This document shows positions 46,585 through 53,080 of a stretch of DNA of 53,080 nt, piece after piece. The stretch comes from Nocardia tenerifensis NBRC 101015. GTDB taxonomy: Bacteria > Actinomycetota > Actinomycetes > Mycobacteriales > Mycobacteriaceae. Where the stretch lies: assembly GCF_000308715.1 (NCBI RefSeq), contig NZ_BAGH01000605.1, positions 1-53,080 on the forward strand, written 5' to 3'. Made by a program: the position numbers and the translations under genes. Position 1 is the stretch's first letter; every line of letters begins with the position of its first letter. Below the pieces are notes generated by a model. That model was not told where the DNA came from and ran no database searches. It saw only the letters and a list, made by a program, of their open reading frames with translations.

Positions 46585-47784
46585 ATGACAACTTCATTCT
46601 TGGATCGCGCTAATGCCGTCCTCCGGGAAACCCCTGTGGTGGACGGGCACAATGATCTTCCCTGGGCCATGCGCACCAAAGCGGGATACGATCTCGACGC
46701 CATCGATCTGGCGGCCGATCAGCGGTCACGACTACACACCGATCTCGATCGACTGCGCACCGGCGGCGTCGGCGCGCAGTTCTGGTCGGTGTACGTCCAC
46801 TGCGATCTGGCGGGTGACTCCGCCGTCAGCGCCGTGCTCGAGCAGATCGATTTCGTCCGGGCGCTCACCGACCGATACCCCGATCGGCTGCAACTGGCCA
46901 CGACGGCGGACGAGATGGAGGCCGCCCGTGCCGCGGGCCGGATCGCCTCGCTGATGGGCGCCGAGGGCGGCCACTGCATCAACTGCTCGCTCGCGACGCT
47001 GCGCACCCTGCACCGACTCGGCGTGCGGTACCTCACCCTCACCCACAATCACAATGTCCCATGGGCGGATTCGGCCACCGACGAGCCGAAGGCGCACGGG
47101 CTCACCGAGTTCGGCGCGGAGGTAGTGCGCGAGATGAACCGCGTCGGCATGCTCGTCGACCTCTCCCATGTCGCGCCCGACACCATGCGCGCGGCGCTGT
47201 CCATCTCCGAAGCGCCCGTGATCTTCTCGCACTCCTGCGCCCGCGCGCTCTGCGACCATCCGCGCAATATCCCCGACGACGTCCTGGCCGAGATTCCCGC
47301 CAACGGCGGCCTCGCGATGACCTCCTTCGTCGGATACTTCCTGCTGCCCGCCGCCAAGAAGTGGGCCGAGCTGGCCGACGAGAACGGACGCGCCCACGGC
47401 TACCATCGCCTGGACCGATCGCCGGCCGCGACGCAGTGCCGCCAGGCCTTTCAAGCCGAGCATCCCCGCCCCGAGGTGACCCCGGCGACGGTCGCCGACC
47501 ATCTCGACTACGTCCGCGAGGTGGTCGGCATCGACCACATGGGTCTCGGCGGCGACTTCGACGGCACCAACTATCTCCCCTCCGGCCTGGACGACGTCTC
47601 GGGCTATCCGAACCTCGTCGCCGAACTCCTCAGCCGCGGCTGGTCCGCGTCCGATATCGGAAAACTGACCTGGCACAACGCCGTTCGCGTGCTGCGCGAC
47701 GCCGAGGACGTCGCGAGGGATCTGCAGGGCAAGCGCGGCCCGTCCCTCGCCACGATCGAACAGCTCGACGGGTCCGCGCCGTGA
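46585..47784 (+). CDS. M19 membrane-dipeptidase-type dipeptidase
   Basis: A 399-residue renal-dipeptidase-family zinc hydrolase. Metal and active-site stretches are VVDGHNDLPWAMR, MGAEGGHCI, LTHNHNVPWADS, DLSHVAPDTM, IFSHSCARAL and DHMGLGGDFDG, all in family order. No signal peptide is seen. The ATG at 46585 has no Shine-Dalgarno, and a -10-like TATACA lies 8 bases upstream (46571-46576), so the transcript may be leaderless. Enzymes of this family hydrolyse dipeptides, including D-residue ones. Next to the phosphonate cluster it might process a dipeptide product. Confidence 0.9.
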   Translation: MTTSFLDRANAVLRETPVVDGHNDLPWAMRTKAGYDLDAIDLAADQRSRLHTDLDRLRTGGVGAQFWSVYVHCDLAGDSAVSAVLEQIDFVRALTDRYPDRLQLATTADEMEAARAAGRIASLMGAEGGHCINCSLATLRTLHRLGVRYLTLTHNHNVPWADSATDEPKAHGLTEFGAEVVREMNRVGMLVDLSHVAPDTMRAALSISEAPVIFSHSCARALCDHPRNIPDDVLAEIPANGGLAMTSFVGYFLLPAAKKWAELADENGRAHGYHRLDRSPAATQCRQAFQAEHPRPEVTPATVADHLDYVREVVGIDHMGLGGDFDGTNYLPSGLDDVSGYPNLVAELLSRGWSASDIGKLTWHNAVRVLRDAEDVARDLQGKRGPSLATIEQLDGSAP

Positions 47785-47797
47785 GAGCCACAAATCA

Positions 47798-47830
47798 CTA
47801 ACCGTTGCAAAACACTAACGGTTAGCGTTA
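47798..47830. promoter_or_regulatory. palindromic operator ahead of the MDR oxidoreductase
   Basis: CTAACCGTT (47798-47806) and AACGGTTAG (47817-47825) are perfect 9-bp arms with a 10-base spacer; an overlapping TAACG/CGTTA repeat lies at 47816-47830. The layout is typical of TetR- or MarR-type operators, yet no such regulator gene is adjacent. Confidence 0.6.
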
Positions 47831-47840
47831 ACGTAGGGGC

Positions 47841-48734
47841 ATGAAAGCTGTTCGCTTCGCCGAGTACGGCGGTCCCGAGGTTTTGGAGCTCACCGACGTG
47901 GCCGAGCCGCATCCGGGGCCTGGTCAGGTACGTGTCGCCGTGCGGGCGGCGGGGGTGAATCCGCACGATTGGCGGGTTCGGGAGGGGCAGTTCCGGCGGA
48001 TCAAGCCGATCGAGTTGCCCGCCGGGGTGGGTCAGGACGCGGCGGGGGTGGTGGACGAGATCGGGGAAGGAGTCGAGGGGGTCGAGGTCGGCGATCAGGT
48101 GATGGGGCGGGGCTCCAGCACCTATGCCGAGTTCGCGGTGCTGAACTCCTGGGCGCGACTGCCGGACGGGTTGTCCTTCGCCGAGGCGGCGGGCTATCCG
48201 TCCGTGGTCGAGACGGCGCTGCGGGTCCTTCGCATGGTCGGCGTGCAACCCGGGCAGACGCTGCTGGTCAGCGGTGCGGCGGGCGGCGTCGGGTCGGCGG
48301 TGTTGCAGATCGCCCGCGATCGCGGCATCGCGGTGATCGGGACGGCCGGCGCGGCGAATCAGGAGTACGTGCGCGGCCTCGGCGCCGTGGCGACCACCTA
48401 CGGCGAGGGCTGGGTCGAGCGGGTCCGTCAGCTCGGGCGGGTCGACGCCGCGCTCGATCTCAATGGTGCGGGCGTCGTCCGCGGGTTGCTCGAGCTGACC
48501 GGCGACCCGGACAAGGTGGTCACCATCGCCGACCTGGAGGCGTCGATGCTCGGCATCCGATTCGCCGGCGTCGGCGGCAGCATGCCGGCGGCGCTCGCCG
48601 AGGCGGTCGATCTCATCGCACGGGGGAAACTGCACATTCCGGTGGCCCAATCCTATTCGCTCGCCGACGCGTCCGCGGCGCACGCGGACAGCCGAGCGGG
48701 CCACACCCGCGGGCGTCGAGTGCTGCTCGTCTGA
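47841..48734 (+). CDS. NADPH:quinone reductase-like MDR oxidoreductase
   Basis: A 297-residue zinc-free medium-chain reductase. The N-terminus (MKAVRFAEYGGPEVLELTDVAEP) and the nucleotide site (TLLVSGAAGGVGSAVLQIARDRGIAVIGTA) are typical of the quinone-oxidoreductase/zeta-crystallin branch, and no zinc ligands are present. TAGGGGC precedes the ATG. It has a palindromic operator 11 bases before the start. The physiological substrate is unknown; such genes commonly respond to electrophiles. Confidence 0.9.
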   Translation: MKAVRFAEYGGPEVLELTDVAEPHPGPGQVRVAVRAAGVNPHDWRVREGQFRRIKPIELPAGVGQDAAGVVDEIGEGVEGVEVGDQVMGRGSSTYAEFAVLNSWARLPDGLSFAEAAGYPSVVETALRVLRMVGVQPGQTLLVSGAAGGVGSAVLQIARDRGIAVIGTAGAANQEYVRGLGAVATTYGEGWVERVRQLGRVDAALDLNGAGVVRGLLELTGDPDKVVTIADLEASMLGIRFAGVGGSMPAALAEAVDLIARGKLHIPVAQSYSLADASAAHADSRAGHTRGRRVLLV

Positions 48735-48776
48735 CGCCAAACTCACTGTCGCCCAGCATACTTCGAGGACACTATT

Positions 48777-50525
48777 GTGTACCGACCCCGCATAGACGTC
48801 GGCGTCCAGATGACCACCCGAGACGGCGTCACCCTCACCGCGGACCTCTACCGACCGGCCGACGACGGCCGATGGCCGGTCCTGCTGCACCGAACCCCCT
48901 ACGACCGCACGGATTCCTATCGCGTCTCCGGCATCGTGGCCGACCCGCTGTGGCTCGCCCGCCAGGGCTTCGCGGTGCTCGTCCAGGACACCCGCGGCCG
49001 GTTCGAGTCCGGCGGCGAATTCGATTTCATCACACAGGAATACAACGACTCCTCCGACGCGATCGACTGGGCCGCGGCGCAACCGTGGAGCGACGGCAAC
49101 GTCGGCATCTACGGCTCGTCCTACCTCGGCATGGCCGTCCTGCAGGCGGTCGCCGCCCGCAATCCGCGCCTGAAAGCGGCTGTCGCGCTGGTCGCCACGG
49201 CCGACATGCGCCACACCGCGCGGCCCGGCGGCGTGTTCGAATTAGGCTTCCTCACCACCTACGGCCTCGTCCTGTGCCTCGAGAGTCTCGACCACTCCTC
49301 GTTGGACGCGGGCGAGCGAGAGCACGCGCGAAAACTGCTCGCGCAGGCCCTCGCCGAACCCCGCGCCACAGTCAGCCGGCTGCCCCTGACCGACATCGCC
49401 CCGCTCGACGACGATCGGCTCGCCCCGTTCTGGACCGACTGGCTGCGCTCACCGCACGACCCGTTCTGGAACCGGCCGACCCTGCTCACCGAGCCCGAAC
49501 GCGTCACCATCCCGTTCCTCCAGGTCGCCGGCTATCAGGATTTCACGAGCCCCACCCAGTTCCGCCTGGCGGCCGAGCTGGCGGGCAACGAGAACGCGAG
49601 CCTCATCGCCGGGCCGTGGACCCACTTCGGCACGTACCTGCCCAACGGCCAGGCGGGCGCGCGCGTACTGCCGAATGCCGCTGCGGGCGTGCCGGTGTGG
49701 AATCCGGTGCTCGCCGCGTTCTTCGATCGTCACCTGCGCGGCGGCGACGGCGCGGCCTACCCCGCCGCCGATCGCTACCTCTCGGGGCGGGTCACCTATT
49801 TCGTCGGCGGCTCGAACACGTGGGAGCACGCGTCGGCGTGGCCACCCGCCTCGGCCGCCGAGGAGTGGTCGCTCGCCTCCGGCGGCGACGCGCGCACCGC
49901 GGCGGGCAATGGGCGACTGAACCCGCCGGGCGTGCGGAGCGAAGCCTCCTCCTCCGATACCATCACCGCCGACCCGCACGACCCGTTCCCCACCCACGGC
50001 GGTGCGGTCCTGCTCGAACGAGACCCCGCGGCGGCGCCGCAGGGGATTCAAGATCAGCGCGCCGTCGACGGCCGCGCCGACCTGCTCGTGTACACCAGCG
50101 ATCCGCTGACCGAGGAGGTGACGATCGCCGGGCAACCCGAACTGATCACCTTCCTTACCAGTAGCGCCCCCGACGGCGACGTGTGCGTGACCCTCGTCGA
50201 CGTCGAACCCGACGGCTACGCCCGCAATGTCGCGGACGGCGCGCAGCGTGCCCGTTATCGCCATGGCGGCGACACCGATTGGCTCGACGCGACCGAGCCG
50301 AGCCGGGTGACCGTCACCCTGCACGATGTCGCGCACCGATTCGGCGTCGGTCACCGCATCCGCGTGCAGGTCGCCGGGTTCGACTTCCCGCGTTTCAGCC
50401 GAAATCTGCACGCGCGCACCGTTCCCGAGTTCGGCACCCTCGACGAGGCCGTCGTCGCGCGACACACCGTGCACCACGGGCCGGACACACCGTCCACGCT
50501 GCGCCTGCCGGTGCTCGGCGACTAA
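48777..50525 (+). CDS. CocE/NonD-family hydrolase
   Basis: A 582-residue S15-like acyl hydrolase. The nucleophile S115 lies in IYGSSYLGM, the oxyanion stretch in LLHRTPYDR, and LVQDTRGRFESGGEF (69-83) is diagnostic of the CocE/X-Pro dipeptidyl peptidase group. The C-terminal 230 residues form the jelly-roll domain (AGQPELITFLTSSAPDGDVCVTLVDVEPDG). The GTG start is at 48777. It follows the MDR gene by 42 bases. It could cleave an ester or acyl-peptide; no signal peptide is visible. Confidence 0.9.
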   Translation: MYRPRIDVGVQMTTRDGVTLTADLYRPADDGRWPVLLHRTPYDRTDSYRVSGIVADPLWLARQGFAVLVQDTRGRFESGGEFDFITQEYNDSSDAIDWAAAQPWSDGNVGIYGSSYLGMAVLQAVAARNPRLKAAVALVATADMRHTARPGGVFELGFLTTYGLVLCLESLDHSSLDAGEREHARKLLAQALAEPRATVSRLPLTDIAPLDDDRLAPFWTDWLRSPHDPFWNRPTLLTEPERVTIPFLQVAGYQDFTSPTQFRLAAELAGNENASLIAGPWTHFGTYLPNGQAGARVLPNAAAGVPVWNPVLAAFFDRHLRGGDGAAYPAADRYLSGRVTYFVGGSNTWEHASAWPPASAAEEWSLASGGDARTAAGNGRLNPPGVRSEASSSDTITADPHDPFPTHGGAVLLERDPAAAPQGIQDQRAVDGRADLLVYTSDPLTEEVTIAGQPELITFLTSSAPDGDVCVTLVDVEPDGYARNVADGAQRARYRHGGDTDWLDATEPSRVTVTLHDVAHRFGVGHRIRVQVAGFDFPRFSRNLHARTVPEFGTLDEAVVARHTVHHGPDTPSTLRLPVLGD

Positions 50526-50548
50526 CCGACAACCAGAAGGAACTCCCC

Positions 50549-50890
50549 TTGTCCGACATCGTGGTACTCGCCAGTCTCCAAGCCAAACCCGGACGCGGCG
50601 ACGAATTGCTGGCGCTGCTCGCCGAACTCGTTCCCCCGATCCTGCGCAGCGAGCCAGACCTGCATCGGTACGCCTTCTATATCGAACCCGGCTCGGACCC
50701 GCTGCGCGTCACCGTCATCGAGAAGTACGCCTCCGCCGCCGCCAAGGAGGTGCACGACAACGGCGCGCTGACCGATTATCTGCCGCGCCTGCTGGATTTG
50801 ATCGACCCTGCGCCCCAGGTCGTCGAGCTGCGCCCAGCACCGCTGGTGGTCGATCTAGGAGAGGACGAGGCTGCCAGGTTGACGATCTAG
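50549..50890 (+). CDS. antibiotic biosynthesis monooxygenase (ABM) domain protein
   Basis: A 113-residue dimeric ferredoxin-like barrel (IVVLASLQAKPGRGDELLALLAELVPPILRSEPDLHRYAFY). The ABM family includes cofactor-free quinone-forming monooxygenases and YgiN-like proteins. The start is a TTG at 50549 with GAAGGA 7 bases upstream; homology begins right there. It follows the CocE gene by 23 bases and is probably co-transcribed with it. Confidence 0.82.
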   Translation: MSDIVVLASLQAKPGRGDELLALLAELVPPILRSEPDLHRYAFYIEPGSDPLRVTVIEKYASAAAKEVHDNGALTDYLPRLLDLIDPAPQVVELRPAPLVVDLGEDEAARLTI

Positions 50891-50920
50891 CGTCCGCACT
50901 TCGGAGAGAGGAGCGAGACC

Positions 50921-51079
50921 ACGGACATCCGTTCGGCCGGCGCGGACCAGCGTCGGCTCGTCGCCGGCGCCATCCCCGCCCTCGCCCTGCTGGCCGTGGC
51001 CCACGCAAGGGCGGGAGCCGCCGAACCCTGCGGGCTACAGGGTTGCCCCACGTGTACGCCCGAGACGGAACTGTGCTGA
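50921..51079 (+). CDS. possible small Cys-rich secreted peptide, no canonical start
   Basis: A 52-codon reading frame ends in CGLQGCPTCTPETELC and is preceded by a basic-then-hydrophobic stretch (QRRLVAGAIPALALLAVAHARAGA) like a signal peptide. GAGAGGAG lies about 9 bases before an ACG at 50921; no ATG, GTG or TTG is available upstream in frame before the stop at 50888. A perfect terminator begins 48 bases after its stop, and no other gene ends there. The function is unknown. It may be a decayed or misread gene. Confidence 0.35.
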   Translation, partial: TDIRSAGADQRRLVAGAIPALALLAVAHARAGAAEPCGLQGCPTCTPETELC

Positions 51080-51127
51080 GCCGCCGGAACGAACGGCGTT
51101 GATACCCAGGACAATTGACACACCGCA

Positions 51128-51161
51128 GAGGCCGCCGCGCATACGTTTGCGCGGCGGCCTC
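51128..51161 (+). terminator. perfect 13-bp hairpin terminator
   Basis: Arms 51128-51140 and 51149-51161 are exactly complementary, with an 8-base loop ATACGTTT. It ends the transcript from the MDR-CocE-ABM side or from the small Cys-rich frame. The remaining 51162-51475 stretch before pqqA has no gene I can support. Confidence 0.8.
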
Positions 51162-51475
51162 GTCGCCGACACGACCGGCTGGATTCAGGCGCTGCCCGTA
51201 ATACTCGTCGTCAGCGTCACTACTTTCACGAAACGCTCTCGCTGACAGCGATGTTCGAGAACTTCGGGATGGCGTAGGCCGCACCGAGGTCTTTGTCCCG
51301 GCTTTGCTCGCGGCAGTCCGAGCCGTGGTCATCTAGCATCCGGTCGTACTCGTCCGGTGCGGCGTGTGGGGATTCGAGAAGGCCGGTGCGTGATAGGCTG
51401 CGGACATCAGCCGATCAGGCGCTACAGTGTTCAGCTCGCTTCCTCCCGTACCTATCTATATCAGGAGGCCTTCGC

Positions 51476-51565
51476 ATGAAGAACGACAAGAAGCCTTGGC
51501 AGCGGCCGGATTTCGTCGCTTACCGCACGGCCATGGAGGTCACCGCCTACGCAGGCCGTAGCTGA
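51476..51565 (+). CDS. pqqA: PQQ precursor peptide PqqA
   Basis: A 29-residue peptide (MKNDKKPWQRPDFVAYRTAM followed by EVTAYAGRS). The Glu and Tyr four residues apart in EVTAY are the two residues that become pyrroloquinoline quinone; the preceding W-x-x-P-D-F is typical of actinobacterial PqqA. A strong AGGAGG lies 7 bases before the ATG. It is followed by pqqC, pqqD and pqqE. Confidence 0.9.
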   Translation: MKNDKKPWQRPDFVAYRTAMEVTAYAGRS

Positions 51566-51600
51566 GCGGCGGCGCACCGACGGACGCACCTCCTCCGACG

Positions 51601-52317
51601 ATGTCCGCAACCCTTGCGCCGCCGTGGAGTGCGGCGGAGTTCCGGGCGGCGCTCTACGCGCTCGAACCCTCGTACTGGGACCGGCACCCCTTCCACCAGC
51701 GCCTGCACGAGGGCGGGCTCGACAAGGAGGAGCTGCGGCTGTGGGCCGCCAACCGCTGGTACTATCAGCGGTCCCTGCCGCAGAAGGACGCCGCGATCGT
51801 CGCCAACTGCCCGCTGCCCGAGGTTCGCCGGCAATGGTTGCCGCGCATCGTCTATCACGATGGAGCGGACGGTTCGCCGGGCGGCGCGGAGAAGTGGCTG
51901 CGGCTGGCCGAGGCGGTCGGCCTCGACCGCGCCGAGGTCGTCTCGGAACGCCTCGTCCTGCCGGGCGTGCGTTTCGCGGTGGACGCCTACCTCGACTTCG
52001 CCCGCCGCCGACCGTGGTTGGAGGCCATGGCCTCGGGTCTGACAGAGCTCTTCTCGCCCGGCCTGCTCGCGCACCGCCTCGGCCGCATGCGCCGGCACTA
52101 TCCGTGGATCGCGGAGGACGGGTTCGCGTATTTCACCGCGCGCCTCGCCATGGTCGAGGCCGAGGGGCGGTCGCTGCTTGATCTGGTGGTCAAGCACGCC
52201 ACGACCCGCGCGCAACAACAAGCCTGCGTCGACGCACTGGCCTTCAAATGCATAGTCCTGCAAGCGATTCTCGACGCACTCGACTATTACGCCCTGAGCC
52301 GGAGCACACCCGCATGA
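51601..52317 (+). CDS. pqqC: pyrroloquinoline-quinone synthase PqqC
   Basis: A 238-residue all-helical oxidase that carries out the last ring closure and eight-electron oxidation to PQQ. The family motifs HPFHQRLHEGGLDKEELRLWAANRWYYQ, PQKDAAIVANCP and FLP-equivalent helices are present, with normal length for PqqC. The stop overlaps the pqqD start by 4 bases (ATGA). pqqB, often found between pqqA and pqqC, is not here; only 35 bases separate pqqA from pqqC. Confidence 0.92.
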   Translation: MSATLAPPWSAAEFRAALYALEPSYWDRHPFHQRLHEGGLDKEELRLWAANRWYYQRSLPQKDAAIVANCPLPEVRRQWLPRIVYHDGADGSPGGAEKWLRLAEAVGLDRAEVVSERLVLPGVRFAVDAYLDFARRRPWLEAMASGLTELFSPGLLAHRLGRMRRHYPWIAEDGFAYFTARLAMVEAEGRSLLDLVVKHATTRAQQQACVDALAFKCIVLQAILDALDYYALSRSTPA

Positions 52318-52577
52318 CCGGCTCGAAGCTGCCACGACTGCGGCCCGGCGTCCGGCTGACCCACGATCCGGCGCACGGCGAGCTCGCCCTGCTACCGGAG
52401 GGCGTGCTCGTCCTCAACGACACCGCCGCCGCGGTCCTCGCACTGTGCGACGGAGCGTCACGCGTCGACCACATCGTGGAGCAACTCCGCACGGAGTACG
52501 AGGGCGTCAGCGCCGCCGACGTCACCGAGCTGCTGGACCGGCTCGCACAGCGTCGAGTGGTGACATTCGATGACTGA
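52314..52577 (+). CDS. pqqD: PQQ peptide chaperone PqqD
   Basis: An 87-residue RiPP-recognition protein (RLRPGVRLTHDPAHGELALLPEGVLVLNDTAAAVLALCDG). PqqD binds the PqqA leader and presents it to the radical SAM enzyme PqqE. The ATG at 52314 is set by the overlap with pqqC; its own stop overlaps pqqE by 8 bases. Confidence 0.92.
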   Translation: MTGSKLPRLRPGVRLTHDPAHGELALLPEGVLVLNDTAAAVLALCDGASRVDHIVEQLRTEYEGVSAADVTELLDRLAQRRVVTFDD

Positions 52578-53080
52578 ACCACCGGTGTCGCCGCCGCTCG
52601 GCATGCTGGCCGAGCTGACCCATCGCTGCCCGCTGCACTGCCCCTACTGCTCGAACCCGCTCGAACTCGTCCCGCGCACAAAAGAACTCACCTTCGAGCA
52701 GTGGACCGAGGTGCTCACATCCGCCCGGGAACTCGGCGTGGTGCAGATGCATCTCTCCGGCGGCGAACCGCTGGCCCGCCCCGACCTTCCCCAGTTGGTC
52801 GAGCACGCACGGCGACTCGGCGCCTACGTCAATCTGGTCACCAGCGGCGTCGGCCTGACCGCCGCGCGGGCCGAGGAACTCGCCCGCCGCGGCGTGGACC
52901 ATGTTCAGCTCTCGCTCCAGGACGCGGACCCCACCACCGCGGACGCCATCGCCGGGGCGCGCGTGCACGTCGCCAAACGCGCTGCCGCCGAGGCGATTAC
53001 AGCCGCAGGGCTGCCGCTCACCGTCAATGTGGTCCTGCACCGGCGGAACATCGACCGAGTCGAGCAGATCGTCGATTACG
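52570..53080 (+). CDS. pqqE: radical SAM PqqE (partial, cut by window end)
   Basis: The first 170 residues of a radical SAM peptide cyclase. The iron-sulfur motif C-P-L-H-C-P-Y-C follows LAELTHRCP, and the SAM-binding GGEPL (HLSGGEPLARPDL) is present. PqqE forms the C-C bond between the Glu and Tyr of PqqA. The gene runs past the right edge, so the C-terminal SPASM cluster region is not seen. Confidence 0.92.
   Translation, partial: MTEPPVSPPLGMLAELTHRCPLHCPYCSNPLELVPRTKELTFEQWTEVLTSARELGVVQMHLSGGEPLARPDLPQLVEHARRLGAYVNLVTSGVGLTAARAEELARRGVDHVQLSLQDADPTTADAIAGARVHVAKRAAAEAITAAGLPLTVNVVLHRRNIDRVEQIVDY

Noticed and set aside
51476..53080. Mycofactocin cluster
   Set aside because: The precursor ends in EVTAYAGRS, not the mycofactocin core, and the PqqC oxidase is clear.

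Overview
The window is high-GC actinobacterial DNA, most probably from Nocardia or a close relative. Evidence: GC-rich third codon positions, many TetR, ANTAR, CGNR and DUF4333 genes, GTG/TTG starts, and a solitary second RNA polymerase beta gene (rpoB2 type) with no rpoC behind it and several changes in the rifampicin pocket.

Layout. 0-5 kb: TetR regulator, alpha/beta hydrolase, then rpoB2 with its own promoter and a strong terminator. 5-12.7 kb: DHA2-type exporter, DapA-family lyase divergent from a LysR regulator, EthD-like protein, MFS porter, and a convergent pair of ANTAR proteins (PAS-ANTAR and GAF-ANTAR). 13-18 kb: GlxA-type regulator plus DJ-1/PfpI protein, endonuclease/exonuclease/phosphatase-fold protein, and an MFS-CGNR gene pair. 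18.5-24.6 kb: diacetylphloroglucinol-hydrolase-like protein, DUF4333 protein, SnoaL/metallochaperone pair under a TetR operator, a second TetR with two palindromic operators facing a DUF1772 membrane protein, a zinc alcohol dehydrogenase and a small orphan protein. 24.7-26.1 kb: CGNR regulator divergent from a methyltransferase.

26.1-45.1 kb is the standout: a phosphonate biosynthetic cluster. Thirteen genes run leftwards from 41729 to 26088, nearly all overlapping or separated by a few bases. They encode PEP mutase fused to an adenylate-forming ligase, a HisC-like aminotransferase, an S9 peptidase, phosphonopyruvate decarboxylase, a sulfotransferase with a TPR-like tail, a TauD/CAS-fold 2-oxoglutarate enzyme whose HxD/E metal motif reads HSA, a 65-residue protein, a P-loop NTPase, a PhnY-like phosphonoacetaldehyde dehydrogenase, two ATP-grasp ligases, an MFS exporter and an aspartate carbamoyltransferase. 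Divergent cysD and cysNC genes would supply PAPS to the sulfotransferase. Mutase, decarboxylase and dehydrogenase together predict phosphonoacetate. ATP-grasp ligation to aspartate would give N-phosphonoacetyl-aspartate (PALA), the classical bisubstrate inhibitor of aspartate carbamoyltransferase, and the ATCase at the operon end would be a self-resistance copy. This product assignment is inference; the sulfotransferase, the HSA-motif oxygenase and the peptidase suggest that the final product is further decorated or peptidyl-masked.

45-51 kb: MFS transporter, M19 dipeptidase, MDR oxidoreductase behind an orphan palindromic operator, CocE-type hydrolase and ABM-domain protein, then a possible small Cys-rich secreted peptide followed by a perfect terminator. 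51.5-53.1 kb: a PQQ operon in the order pqqA-pqqC-pqqD-pqqE (pqqE cut by the window end), with no pqqB in view.
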